This document shows, in pieces, positions 37,683-48,007 of a stretch of DNA of 64,000 nt; within the stretch, counting starts at the first letter, position 1; the number at the start of each line of letters is the position of its first letter. The translations under genes and the position numbers were made by a program. The notes beneath the pieces are model-generated. The model was not told where the DNA came from and searched no databases. It was given only the letters and a program-made list of their open reading frames with translations. The stretch covers positions 62,001 to 126,000 of the forward strand of contig CAVTZY010000028.1 of NCBI GenBank assembly GCA_963739235.1. The letters are read 5' to 3'. Source of the DNA: JAFNAG01 sp963739235. Lineage in GTDB: Bacteria; Acidobacteriota; UBA6911.

Positions 37683-37988
37683 CTAAAGGAGCTGCGCAAT
37701 CTCACGACAGCGATCGATTTTGGCCAGGTTTTTCGGATCCGACATCAGTGCGAAATAGATGATGCGGCCCATCGTCGTCTTGCCGGCCTCCATGAGTTGC
37801 AGGTATTTGCTCGACGCCGCGAGTTTCTTGAAGTTGGCGATCGATTGATCATAGGTAGCCAGCTTGTTGTCGGCGCCCGCCTTGAGTCCCAACACGGAAT
37901 CGGGCGCCGGCACCGTGCCGGGGCCTGCAGACTGGACGGTGGAGCACAATAGGAGCACTGCAAGAACCAGTGTTGCCATTTTTCGCAT
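37683..37988 (-). pseudogene. Truncated N-terminus of an M14 peptidase gene
   Basis: A 101-residue frame beginning MRKMATLVLAVLLLCSTVQS (signal peptide) and continuing DSVLGLKAGADNKLATYDQ, then GRIIYFALMSDPKNLAKIDR. These match the pre-catalytic part of acidobacterial M14 peptidases such as the two at the left end. It stops at TAG before the HxxE zinc motif, and the rest of the domain is absent from the following sequence. The higBA promoter begins about 135 bp further on. It is most likely a gene remnant cut off by rearrangement or insertion. Confidence 0.7.
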
Positions 37989-38456
37989 CGCGATCTTTTT
38001 CTTGAAAGGTGTCTCCCGGCTTGGAGCGCGGCGACGCAAAAATAAATGCCATCGTAACTCGGCTAATGCAGGGAGACAACATCCAGTTATGCCGCCGTCC
38101 ATCAACGCTTGGCTATTGGCTTTATTCACTGAAGGTTTCTCAATATCATCCGATAAATCACGCAGTGGCTCGCATTTGCGCTTTGCCGGCGGCTGGCTGG
38201 AATTCTCGGCCGCCAGGCGGTGCACAGCGGGGTGACCTGGCAAAAACGCTCGTCACCTGAAGCTACGTGAAGTATCGGCAATAAGCCCGGAGTCGAAACC
38301 CTGAAGTATAGGGAACCAAATGGTTGGCCTTATACCCGGAGGGTCGAGGCTGCTGTTGATCCTGCGGCGACCATTTTTAAGAACAGGCATCCTTGATTCC
38401 CGCAGGCACGACACTATCTTGTGGATTTCCAGCTGCGTGGACAGGGAGAAGGATTT
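37989..38456. other. Divergent intergenic region, 468 bp
   Basis: It lies between the M14 remnant and the chemoreceptor. No convincing coding frame or repeat was found; it should contain the chemoreceptor promoter. Confidence 0.45.
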
Positions 38457-40562
38457 ATGAATTTCAAATCGATGCGGAGCCTTTCTTTAAAGATCGTGAT
38501 TGCCGTTGCGATTGTGACGATTTTGGGTGTCTCGATTACGACCTTTCTACAAATACGCAGTAATGAGCAGGTGTTTGTCTCCAACCTGGAAAATGCGACG
38601 GCCGACGTCAACAGCACCGTCAGGGCGGCTCTCCTCAATTTCATGTTGAAGAACGATACAGAGAGCCTGGATCGAGTAGTGGAACAGACTGGAACCATAA
38701 CCACCATCAAGCATGCCTATGTGACGGATGCCGCCGGCAAGATTACTCGTTCCTCTGGCAAAGCAATCGGCAACACCGTAGATGCAGCATTACTCTCCCG
38801 GGCGAAGAATACGAAAGGCGGAGTCTACGATCTTGTGGCTGCGGATGACGGGACCTCCTATGTCCTCAGCCTCTGTCCGATTCCAGCAGACAAAAAATGC
38901 CTGGATTGCCATTCGGACAAGAAGGAAGGCGAAACCCTGGGGTACATGGGAGTGGATGCCTGGGCTACAGGGGGTCTGGCACAGCTTGCCTCGGTGAGGA
39001 ACGCTTCACTCATCATCAGCGTGATCATGATTCTGTCGACCGTCGTCGTCATATTCTACGCGGCGCGGTCGATTTTCCGTCCTCTGGTCAAGATTGCGAG
39101 CACGGCGGGCCAATTCGCGAAGGGGGACCTCAATCACGAGATTCAGCATCATTCCAAAGATGAAATCGGGATCCTCGCGGATTCCTTCCGCGAGTTGAAA
39201 TCCTATGTGGAGGATGCGAGGAATGCAGCTGAGGCGCTTGGAAATGGCGACCTGACCGTTAATATTACACCCAGGTCGGATCAGGACGCTCTTTCCCGCA
39301 GCATCAAAAATGCAGTTTCAACGCAGCAGAAATTAATCGCTGAAACGGGCAAACTCACCCGCGCCGCGGTGGAAGGCCGCTTGTCAGCGCGCGCGGATGC
39401 CAGCCAGTTCAAGGGCAGCTACAAGGAACTGGTACAGGGAATGAACGATACCCTGGATGCCGTGATCAGCCCGGTCAATGAGGCGGCTGCAGTCCTGGAA
39501 AAACTGGCGGTAAAAGACCTCTGTGCTCGAGTGAAGGGGGACTACCGCGGGGATCTCGCGAAACTGAAGGATGCGCTGAATACCGCGGTTCAGAACCTGG
39601 ATGACACGCTCAGCCAAGTGGCCCTCGGCGCCGAACAGGTGGCCTCGGCCTCCGGGCAAATCAGTTCCGGCAGCCAGTTTCTTTCTCAAGGCGCATCCGA
39701 ACAGGCCAGCTCCCTGGAAGAAGTTGCCAGCAGCCTGCAGGAAATGTCCTCCATGACGAAACAGAATGCCGCCAATGCCAAGGAAGCCCGCAGCCTGTCG
39801 GATGGCGCTCGCGTGGTCGCAGAAAAAGGCATGGACGGCATGAAGCGCCTTTCCGAGGCCATCAACAAAATACATGCATCCTCCGACGCGACCGCGAAGA
39901 TCGTCAAGACTATCGATGAGATTGCCTTTCAAACCAATCTCCTGGCCCTTAATGCGGCCGTGGAGGCGGCGCGGGCCGGTGATGCCGGCAAAGGGTTTGC
40001 CGTGGTTGCTGAAGAGGTCCGCAATCTCGCAATGCGCAGCGCCGAAGCGGCGAAGAACACCGCGATTCTCATCGAGGAATCGGTGAGCAATTCCGAGGGA
40101 GGCGTCGCCATCAACCAGGAAGTGCTCAAAAGCCTGGTCGAAATCAACGGGCAAGTGAAAAAAGTCAGCGAAGTCATGGCAGAAATCGCCGCCGCTTCCG
40201 AACAGCAGACCCAAGGCGTCGAACAGGTCAATGCCGCCATGGAGCGAATAAACCATGTCACCCAGCAGACGGCGGCGAATGCCGAGGAATCTGCCAGTGC
40301 GTCAGAAGAGCTCGCGAGCCAGGCTCAGGAAATGAAGAGTACGGTTCTGAGCTTCCAGATCAACGGCAGCCAGCAATCCAAAGGACACCAGGAAGTGGCG
40401 AAACCCCAGCAGGCTGTTGCCCAGCGGCGTGCCCGTGCATCTCAGAACAGGATCGAAGCGCCGGCAACCCAGACAACGCATGCTCGGCGGGATAATCGTG
40501 AAAAAGCTGCCAGGATGATTCCGTTCGATGATCTTCAAAAAGGCGTACTCGAGGAGTTTTAG
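38457..40562 (+). CDS. Methyl-accepting chemotaxis protein with periplasmic c-type heme motif
   Basis: A 701-residue chemoreceptor. A first membrane helix near residues 10-28 is followed by a periplasmic sensor domain, then a second helix (ASLIISVIMILSTVVVIFYAA), HAMP-like segments and the cytoplasmic signalling hairpin with tip EIAFQTNLLALNAAVEAARAG. The sensor contains CLDCH (Cys148, Cys151, His152), a c-type heme attachment site, so it probably senses redox state or a gas ligand, as heme-PAS chemoreceptors in Geobacter do. GGAGAAGG precedes ATG 38457, better than the upstream ATG 38421. The C-terminus has a basic, Gln-rich tail ending DDLQKGVLEEF. Confidence 0.92.
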   Translation: MNFKSMRSLSLKIVIAVAIVTILGVSITTFLQIRSNEQVFVSNLENATADVNSTVRAALLNFMLKNDTESLDRVVEQTGTITTIKHAYVTDAAGKITRSSGKAIGNTVDAALLSRAKNTKGGVYDLVAADDGTSYVLSLCPIPADKKCLDCHSDKKEGETLGYMGVDAWATGGLAQLASVRNASLIISVIMILSTVVVIFYAARSIFRPLVKIASTAGQFAKGDLNHEIQHHSKDEIGILADSFRELKSYVEDARNAAEALGNGDLTVNITPRSDQDALSRSIKNAVSTQQKLIAETGKLTRAAVEGRLSARADASQFKGSYKELVQGMNDTLDAVISPVNEAAAVLEKLAVKDLCARVKGDYRGDLAKLKDALNTAVQNLDDTLSQVALGAEQVASASGQISSGSQFLSQGASEQASSLEEVASSLQEMSSMTKQNAANAKEARSLSDGARVVAEKGMDGMKRLSEAINKIHASSDATAKIVKTIDEIAFQTNLLALNAAVEAARAGDAGKGFAVVAEEVRNLAMRSAEAAKNTAILIEESVSNSEGGVAINQEVLKSLVEINGQVKKVSEVMAEIAAASEQQTQGVEQVNAAMERINHVTQQTAANAEESASASEELASQAQEMKSTVLSFQINGSQQSKGHQEVAKPQQAVAQRRARASQNRIEAPATQTTHARRDNREKAARMIPFDDLQKGVLEEF

Positions 40563-40652
40563 AAGTCCAAGGAAACAATGATGGATGCCCTCCGGGAATA
40601 AACAGCCTTGGAGAGAGCTAAACTGGTGCAGATACAAAATTTGCCCTAAGGT

Positions 40653-40985
40653 ATGGCGGCTCTTAGGCCGATTGGTCGTGACATGAATAAGCGAAGCCGG
40701 GTCCGGTTCATCAGCGATATATCCGTCAAGGTTACCTGTATGACCCCCCCAGGCACACCCATCAAGGGTAGGCTGGCCAACCTCTCGGCCCACGGTCTCA
40801 GCGTGATCCTGAGCCGTGAACTGCCCAGCGCCTCTGCCATTAAGGTCGAATGGGGAAGCTATGAATTCGTGGGTGAATTAATCTATTGCAGGCCACATGG
40901 AAATGAGTTTATCGCCGGATTGACTGTTGAAACTCCCGTCTATGACACAAAAAAGTCAACCACAACCAGCAAGAGCCTGATCTGA
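40653..40985 (+). CDS. PilZ-domain c-di-GMP receptor
   Basis: A 110-residue single-domain protein. RSRVR near residue 14 is the RxxxR element and NLSAHG is the D/NxSxxG element of PilZ; the two together bind cyclic di-GMP. The rest is a small beta-barrel. It lies 90 bp after the chemoreceptor and may tune motility or envelope functions. The start could also be ATG 40683; neither has a strong ribosome site. Confidence 0.8.
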   Translation: MAALRPIGRDMNKRSRVRFISDISVKVTCMTPPGTPIKGRLANLSAHGLSVILSRELPSASAIKVEWGSYEFVGELIYCRPHGNEFIAGLTVETPVYDTKKSTTTSKSLI

Positions 40986-41301
40986 ATCGATATTTCCCCG
41001 CTTGACAAACTCCCCGTCAAGCTCGTTCCGCACTGAAACTTTCTGATTACAGCTGGGTTATAGCCACAAGGAAACCATGTTTCCCCGGGCCGCAGTAGCG
41101 CTCGGATTTTAGCGGGACACCGTTTGGGCTTGCCTGGGAAGGTGATGTTCTGATATGCACTTTTCGAATCGAGATCCCTACCGGGAGACTGAAAACCTGA
41201 GACGCCCTTGGGCGGTTGGGCATGATTCGCTTCAAGGGCTCATTGATTCGAAGACCAAAAGAGAGACATAGCAAAGACAATTCACGGATTGAAGCGACGA
41301 G
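40986..41301. other. Intergenic region, 316 bp
   Basis: A short hairpin, GCTTGAC with GTCAAGC at 41000-41022, follows the PilZ gene and may help termination, but it has no T-run. Nothing else was recognised. Confidence 0.45.
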
Positions 41302-42884
41302 ATGATGAAACCAATGATTTCGGCGGTTGTGCTCTTTGCCGCGTTGGCGGGGACGGCGGCATCGCAGGCCGGTCAAAGCCCGTTTGAAAGCCCGGCGACC
41401 TTGACGCCCCGAACTAAAATCGACGAACTGGTTTTGAACCGGCTCAAGCGATTAAACCTCCAGCCTGCCAATATCTGCTCGGACGCCGTGTTTGTGCGCC
41501 GCGCCTGCCTGGACGTGATCGGCACGCTGCCGACTGCTCAGGAAGCGAGAGATTTCCTGTCGGACCAGGATCCCAACAAACGCGCTGCTCTGATCGATCG
41601 CTTGCTGGAACGGGAAGAATTTGCCGATTACTGGGCGATGAAGTGGAGCGATCTGCTGCGCATCAAATCGGAATTTCCCATCAATCTTTGGCCCAATGCG
41701 GTGCAATCGTATTACCGCTGGATTCGAACCAGTCTCAAAAACAACTTACCTTATGACCGGTTTGTGCGGGAAATGCTGACTGCGAGCGGCAGCAATTTCC
41801 GCGTTCCTCAGGTCAACTTTTATCGTGCCGTTCAAAGCCGGGAGCCGCAGGCGATTGCCCAGACTGTTGCCTTGACCTTCATGGGGACACGGGCGGAGAA
41901 ATGGCCGAAAGAACGGCTGGCAGGAATGGCGGCCTTCTTCTCGCAGATCGGCTACAAATCTACCACCGAATGGAAGGAGGAAATTGTCTCCCTCGATATC
42001 AGCAAGGCGGCCGCTGCAGCCGGCAAGCCGCCTGGGTGCGGTTTTTCCTGACGGCAAACCCGCTCGCATTTTGCCGAACCAGGATCCGCGGGAGGCCTTT
42101 GCGAACTGGCTCATTGCGCCGGAAAACCCATGGTTTGGGCGCAACATCGTGAATCGCGTCTGGTCGTGGCTGCTCGGGCGCGGCATCATCGACGAGCCGG
42201 ACGACATCCGGCCGGACAACGCCGCCGAGCAATCCCGAACTGCTGGCGTTTCTGGAGCGGGAGCTGGTCGCGGCCCACTACGATCTGAAGCACGTTTATC
42301 GGCTGATTCTGAACTCGCAAACCTATCAGCTGTCCTCCATTCCCAAAACCGATCGGCCCGAAGGTCGCGCCAATTTTGCGTAGCTACCCGCTGCGCCGCC
42401 TTGATGCCGAAGTGCTGATTGACGCCATCTGCCAGATCACCGGCACGACGGAGCAGTACTCCAGCCCCATCCCGGAGCCCTTTACCTTCATCCCGGAGGA
42501 CCAGCGCTCCATTGCGCTTGGGTGACGGCAGCATCACCAGCTCCTTCCTCGAAATGTTCGGTCGTGCGCCTCGAGATACCGGTCTGGAGTCTGAACGCAA
42601 CAATCGCTCCACGGCCGAACAGAGGCTGCATATGCTCAATTCGAGCCATATTCAGCTCAAGATTCAGCAAAGCACGAAACTTCGAACCCTGGTTCAGCCC
42701 GGGGGCAATCCGCAGAGCGCCTATCGACGGGGTTTACCTCACAGTTCTTTCACGTTTGCCAACGGACGAGGAGATGAAGGTTGTGGGTGCATATTTCCAG
42801 AAAGTTACGGGCAACAAGTGGCCGGCGGTTGTCGACCTCGTCTGGGCTCTTATCAACACCTCGGAGTTCCTCCATCGGCACTGA
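41302..42884 (+). pseudogene. DUF1549/DUF1553 exported protein, five frameshifts
   Basis: A secreted protein of the type common in planctomycetes and acidobacteria, here without a cytochrome domain. Signal peptide VVLFAALAGTAASQAG. The DUF1549 part is intact to about 42040 (IDELVLNRLKRLNLQPA, VFVRRACLDVIGTLPT, WAMKWSDLLRIKSEF). The DUF1553 part is recognisable only across frames: DPREAFANWLIAPENPWF, NPELLAFLERELV, YPLRRLDAEVLIDAIC and LTVLSRLPTDEEM. Corrections are single extra bases near 42042, 42215, 42372, 42516 and 42713, all in the +1 direction. The role of these domains is unknown. The DUF1501 gene follows after 15 bp. Confidence 0.75.
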
Positions 42885-42899
42885 AAGGCAGGTTGAGAA

Positions 42900-44290
42900 A
42901 TGAGCGTGCGCAAAGACTCCACGGGCAGGTCACGAGGTTCGGATGCTATGAACCTTCTCTCCAGCCTGCACGGCATGCAGATATCGAGACGGGAGGCGAT
43001 GCGCCTCGGCCTCTGGGGAGCGACTGGATTGCTCATGTCCGGCGGATCCCTGATGCCCGGGCGGGCTGCAGCAGCGCCGGGCAAGGCCAAGTCGGTGATC
43101 CAGATCTGGATGTGGGGGGGGCCGTCGCACCTGGATACCTTCGATCCCAAACCCGCGGCCGGCTATGATTACTGCGGGCCATTGGACAAGCCGATCCGCA
43201 CCAATGTGGACGGGATCGTGATCGGCGAACTGCTTCCCCTGCTCGCGCAGCAGGCCGACAAGTACTCCATCATCCGCAGCATGACCCACGGCATCAACGC
43301 CCATGAAACAGCTTCGTATATGGTCCAAACCGGACGCAAACCCGGCGAACGGCTGGTCTATCCCTGCGTGGGCGCCGTGGTGTCTCTGTTCAGGGGCTAC
43401 AATGCCGGATACAGTGGACTGATCCCACCCTACATGGTCCTGACCCAGCCCCAGGGACGCTTCTCCGAGGATGGATTTCTGGGACAGCGCTACAAGCCTT
43501 TTGCCACCGGGGGCGACCCGGCCCAGGCACGGTTTGCCGTGGAAGGCATCGTCGCTCAGGGCATCACCGACCAGCGGCAGCAGGACCGGCGTGAATTGCT
43601 CCACCAACTGGACACGCTGGGAAAGGCCATGAAAGACGATGCCGCCGTGAAGACTCTTGATCAGGCAGAGCAACAGGCCTATGAGCTGATCCTGGGCGAC
43701 GGGGGCAAGGTGTTCGATCTTTCGCAGGAGAAGGACGAGATGAAAGATCGTTATGGCCGCAATACGTTCGGGCAATCCTGCCTGGTAGCGCGGCGGTTGG
43801 TGGAGAAAGGCGTTCCCTTATATCACCATCAACTATCAAGGCTGGGATACTCACCGGCAGCATTTTCAGATCATGCGCCAAAGATTGCCGCAGATGGATC
43901 GGGGCATGGCAACATTGCTCCAGGACTTGTCGGATCGCGGCCTGCTGGACAGCACGATCATCTGGTGGAGCGGGGAATTCGGCAGGACGCCCAAGGTGCA
44001 GTGGGAAGCGCCCTGGAATGGCGGGCGCGGGCATTACGGGCAGGTCTTCTCCGCTGTGGTCGCCGGCGGCGGATTCAAGGGCGGCCACGTGGTCGGGGCA
44101 TCGGAGCGAACGAGGGGAAGATGTAAAGGACCGCCCGGTCTATCCGTGCGATCTCATCGGCAGCATGTATGAACTGCTCGGCATCGATACGGATGCAAAG
44201 CTGCCCAATCCGGAAGGTCTCGATATCCGCGTAACACCCACCGCGGCCGACGGCATCATCATGGGCGGGCGCCTGAAGGAAATCATGTAA
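42900..44290 (+). CDS. DUF1501 protein with Tat signal (two frameshifts)
   Basis: A roughly 460-residue exported protein of the sulfatase-like DUF1501 family. The N-terminus has a twin-arginine motif, SRREAMRLGLWG. Family blocks are MWGGPSHLDTFDPKP, SIIRSMTHGINAHETASYM, TIIWWSGEFGRTPK and GRGHYGQVFSAVVAGGG. Indels near 43830 and 44104 shift the frame by +1 each; the C-terminus then reads RPVYPCDLIGSMYELLGID. It is regularly paired with DUF1549/DUF1553 genes, as here. Export by Tat implies folding in the cytoplasm; the function is unknown. Confidence 0.85.
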
Positions 44291-44333
44291 TTGGGAACTC
44301 GCGCCGGAGTTGGCTGCGCACATTTGGATCGAG

Positions 44334-44487
44334 AAGAATACAGAATAAAGAATCCAGAATACAGAATGCAGAAGGTGGAGCTGAAATTTCGGAATCGGGA
44401 AAAGAGTGCCATTTAAGGAAAGATCGCAGCAGATTTCTCAGGGCCGGCATTTATTCTGAATTCTGTATTCTGAATTCTATATTCTTC
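44334..44487. repeat. Inverted arrays of AGAATACAGAAT-type units
   Basis: Tandem copies of an AGAATMCAGAAT-like unit at 44334-44367 are answered by reverse-complement copies (ATTCTGTATTCTGAATTCT) at 44452-44487. The whole can form a long imperfect hairpin between the DUF1501 and pre-peptidase genes. Confidence 0.7.
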
Positions 44488-44506
44488 CTCACAGGAGGTA
44501 CATGCG

Positions 44507-46806
44507 ATGAAATCACTCACCGGATTGGCAATCTTCTCGCTGGCAACCTTCCTGGCGGCGGTCCCGGCCGTGCGCGCGCAGAATACTCCGCATATCGCCT
44601 ATGTGCTTCCCGCCGGCGGGCAGCAGGGCACGACGGTCATGGTAAAGGTTGGGGGGCAGTTTTTGCCCAATGTCGCCGATGTCTACATCTCAGGCCGCGG
44701 CATTCAAGCCACGGTGGTGGAGTACGCCAGGCCCATGAACGGCAATCAGGCAACGGAGCTGAGGGACAGGATGCGGAGCTGCTGAAAAAGCCGGCGGACG
44801 CGGCGGTCCAGAAGGAAATCATCGATATCAGAACCAAACTGCTCATCTTCAACAATGAACGCACCATAGTCCGGTTCTTGCCGAAACCGTCACGCTGCAG
44901 TTCACGATCGCACCTGACGCCCAGCCCGGCGAGCGTGAATTGAGGCTGGCGACACCGCAGGGTCTGTCGAATCCGCTCGTTTTCTGCGTCGGCCAGCTTC
45001 CTGAATTTTCGAAAAGGAGTCGATCAACGTGATCGTTCCGCCCGGCGCCAATCAGCCGCAGATCACGCAGCCTCGCTACCGATATGAGCATCACGCTGCC
45101 GGCGACCGTGAACGGCCGGATCAAGCCCGGTCTGGCCAGGCCGGCAGATTCCGCCACGCCCGGGGCAGCAGTTCACGCCCGGCGATGCGGACCGGTATCG
45201 GTTCCAGGCGCACCAGGGCCAGCACCTGGTCATCGCCGCCAGTGCGCGGGAATTGATCCCCTATCTGGCCGACGCCGTTCCCGGCTGGTTTCAGGCGACT
45301 TTGGCGCTTTACGATGCGCAGGGCAATGAGCTGGCGTACGACGACGACTTCCGTTTCCATCCCGATCCGGTGCTCCATTACGAGGTTCCCCAAGGACGGC
45401 GAATACGTGATCGAGATCAAGGACGCCCTCTATCGCGGCCGCGAGGATTTCGTCTATCGCATCGCTGTTGGCGAGCTGCCGTTTGTGACCGAGCATCTTC
45501 CCGCTGGGCGGCCGGGCCGGCGCTCAGACCGTCGTCAAGCTCACGGGCTGGAACCTGCCGGTGGACAAGCTGACCATGGATGCCAAAGACAAAGGGCCGG
45601 GAATCTATCCGCTGTTCGTGCGCAAGGGGGAACTGGCTTCCAACCCGGTGCCTTTCATGGTGGACACGCTGCCGGAAGGCTTCGAAAAGGAACCGAACAA
45701 CTCACCAAGGCAACGCGCAGCGGGTCAAGCTTCCCATCATCGATGAACGGGCGCATTGATCAGCCGGGCGACTGGGATGTGTTCAGTTTCGAAGGCCGCG
45801 CCGGCGAGACAGATCGTCGCGGAAGTTTATGCGCGCAGGCTCGATTCCCCGCTGGATTCCGTGCTCAGGCTGACCGATGCCACGGGCCGAGCAACTGGCG
45901 TTCAACGACGATCATGAAGACAAGGGATTCGGATTGGAAACGCATCACGCGGATTCCTATATCAACGCCACTCTGCCCGCGAACGGGACCTATTATCTTT
46001 ATCTGGGCGACGCCCAGCAGAAAGGGGGCGGGGAATATGCCTACCGATTGCGCATCAGTGCGCCGCGGCCCGATTTCGATCTGCGAGCGGTTCCCTCCGC
46101 CATCAACGCCGGCGTCGGCCTGACGATTCCCATCACCGTCTACGCCCTGCGCAAAGATGGTTTTTCCGGTGACATCGCGCTGGTCTTGAAAGGGGCCCCA
46201 AGGGGATTCACGCTGAGCGGCGCCCTGGTGCCGGCCGGACAAGATCAGGTGCGGCTCACACTGACGATGCCGCCGATTCAGCAGAGTGAACCCATCAGCC
46301 TGGGAATGGAAGGCCGGGCGATCATCCAGGGACAGGAGGTCCGGCGTGCGGCAGTGCCGGCCGAAGACATGATGCAGGCTTTCGCCTACCGGCATCTCGT
46401 TCCTGAGGAAGATCTGAGAGTAGCCATCCGGCGCGGCGGCGCACCCCGCGCCCCGATCCGAATTGCCAGTGATCAGGCTGTGAAGCTCTTGACCGGTGAA
46501 GCCGCCAGGATACCGGTTCAGATCCAGCTGCCCCCAAATAATCCCTTCGAGAGGATCCTGCTCGAATTGAGTGAGCCGCCGGACGGAATCACGCTGCGCG
46601 AGATGCCGGCGATTCAGGAAATGACGGAAATTGTCGTGCAATGTGATCCGGCCAAGGCAAAGCCCGGCCTGAAAGGCAACCTGATCATCAATGTGTTCGG
46701 CGAGAGGCAGCCGCCGGCGGCTGCCGGGAAGGCTGCGGCCGCCCGGCAGCATATCTCGCTGGGCACCTTGCCGGCCATCCCATTCGAAATCATCAAGCGC
46801 CAGTAA
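44507..46806 (+). pseudogene. Pre-peptidase C-terminal (PPC) domain protein, many frameshifts
   Basis: An exported protein of about 760 residues beginning after AGGAGG with a signal peptide (IFSLATFLAAVPAVRAQ) and the block IAYVLPAGGQQGTTVMVKVGG. PPC-like beta-sandwich repeats can be read across frames: YRFQAHQGQHLVIAASAREL, YDAQGNELAYDDDF, DWDVFSFEGRAGE and LAFNDDHEDKGFGLETHHAD. Only the last 310 residues (45877-46806) are free of shifts. About ten single-base indels, both insertions and deletions, lie between about 44765 and 45880. It is the third member of the DUF1549-DUF1501-PPC gene set. Confidence 0.7.
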
Positions 46807-46968
46807 TTGACGGCGCATTTGCCCACTGTTGTCGGCAGAATGTTAAATCTGATCCTGAACCCCCAGAACTGAACCTATTCCGGCCCAGGAAGCATCTTTA
46901 TTATTGAAGTCAGTGAAAGTCGCTGGTGGCGATGGTTACGCTGGCTTTGATTTAAAGGAGAAATGAAA

Positions 46969-47883
46969 ATGAAACACCAGATTTTGTCAGTATGTCTAGC
47001 GATAACGGTCGGGCTGGTTTCCTTGCCGGCGGCGGCGGCGCCACGGCCGCAAGGTGAACCTGCCGCACAGGTTCAGCGGGGTGCGGCAGAGCCTGGTTCG
47101 GCACCTGTGCCCCCGACGTTGACGCTTCCCGTCGGGACCCTCATCACGGTGCGCACTACTCAAGGGCTGTCGAGCGATCGAAACCAGCCGGGAGATTCGT
47201 TTACGACAGTGCTCGAGCAACCGCTTGTCGCTCAGGGCTGGGTCGCATCCCATCGCGGCCAGACGGTGATGGGTCGCGTAGCAGCTGCCCAGAAAGCGGG
47301 CCGGGCATCCGGAGTATCGCAGCTTGCCATCGAACTCAGCGAGTTAACGATGGTGGATGGCCAGCAGGTGCCGATTCGAACCCAATTAATTCAGACCTCG
47401 GCGGGGACATCGCGGGCGCAGGATGCCGGTGCCATTGGCGCAACAACCGGCATCGGTGCCGCGATTGGGGCTGCCGCAAGTGGCGGCGAGGGGGCTGCCA
47501 TCGGCGCTGCGGCCGGAGCCGCCGCCGGCATAGCCGGAGTTCTGACCATGCGCGGACGGCCGACCGAGATTCCTCCGGAATCGCTCATGACCTTCCGCCT
47601 CGAGAATGCAGTCACCATTGACACACACCAGAGCCGGCAAGCGTTCCTGCCGGTCACTTTACAGGATTACGCAGGCAGCGGCTCACCCCGCACGGCAGAG
47701 CGATATACACCGCGTGTTTATCAGGCGCCGCCGGGCTATTATTACCCGCCCTACGATTACTGTTACGGCTGCTACCCGGGCCCATACCTTGGCTACTACG
47801 GTGCTTTCGGTTTTGGCTATGGACCCAGGATATATGTGGCCCCCAGAGTTTTTATCGGACCGCGCCTTGGCCGGCGCCGATAG
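46969..47883 (+). CDS. Exported glycine-zipper protein
   Basis: A 304-residue secreted protein. The start at 46969 leaves 8 bases after AGGAG; ATG 46963 is too close to it. The signal peptide ends SLPAAAAP. The middle has two to three glycine-zipper repeats (GAIGATTGIGAAIGAAA and GAAIGAAAGAAAGIAG), which can form membrane or oligomer contacts. The C-terminus is a Tyr/Pro/Gly-rich tail (PPGYYYPPYDYCYG) with two cysteines. The N-terminal part (LPVGTLITVRTTQGLSSD) resembles beta-domain proteins common in acidobacteria. The exact role is unknown; envelope association is inferred. Confidence 0.75.
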   Translation: MKHQILSVCLAITVGLVSLPAAAAPRPQGEPAAQVQRGAAEPGSAPVPPTLTLPVGTLITVRTTQGLSSDRNQPGDSFTTVLEQPLVAQGWVASHRGQTVMGRVAAAQKAGRASGVSQLAIELSELTMVDGQQVPIRTQLIQTSAGTSRAQDAGAIGATTGIGAAIGAAASGGEGAAIGAAAGAAAGIAGVLTMRGRPTEIPPESLMTFRLENAVTIDTHQSRQAFLPVTLQDYAGSGSPRTAERYTPRVYQAPPGYYYPPYDYCYGCYPGPYLGYYGAFGFGYGPRIYVAPRVFIGPRLGRRR

Positions 47884-48007
47884 AGCGGGTGTCAAATCAA
47901 GCCTCCTCCGTGACAGTCGCTGACGTCTTGGCGGTTTAAAGGGCAAACGCCAGAACGTTCAGCCTCGAGGTCACTGGCATCCGCGTTACCATGACCCTGG
48001 AGTCGGA

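Noticed and set aside
41000..41022. Hairpin after the PilZ gene as a terminator
   Set aside because: The stem is only 7 bp and no T-run follows, so it is not called as a terminator.
45865..46818. Minus-strand open frame of 317 residues
   Set aside because: It is antisense to the intact C-terminal part of the PPC-domain protein; its composition is that of a shadow frame.
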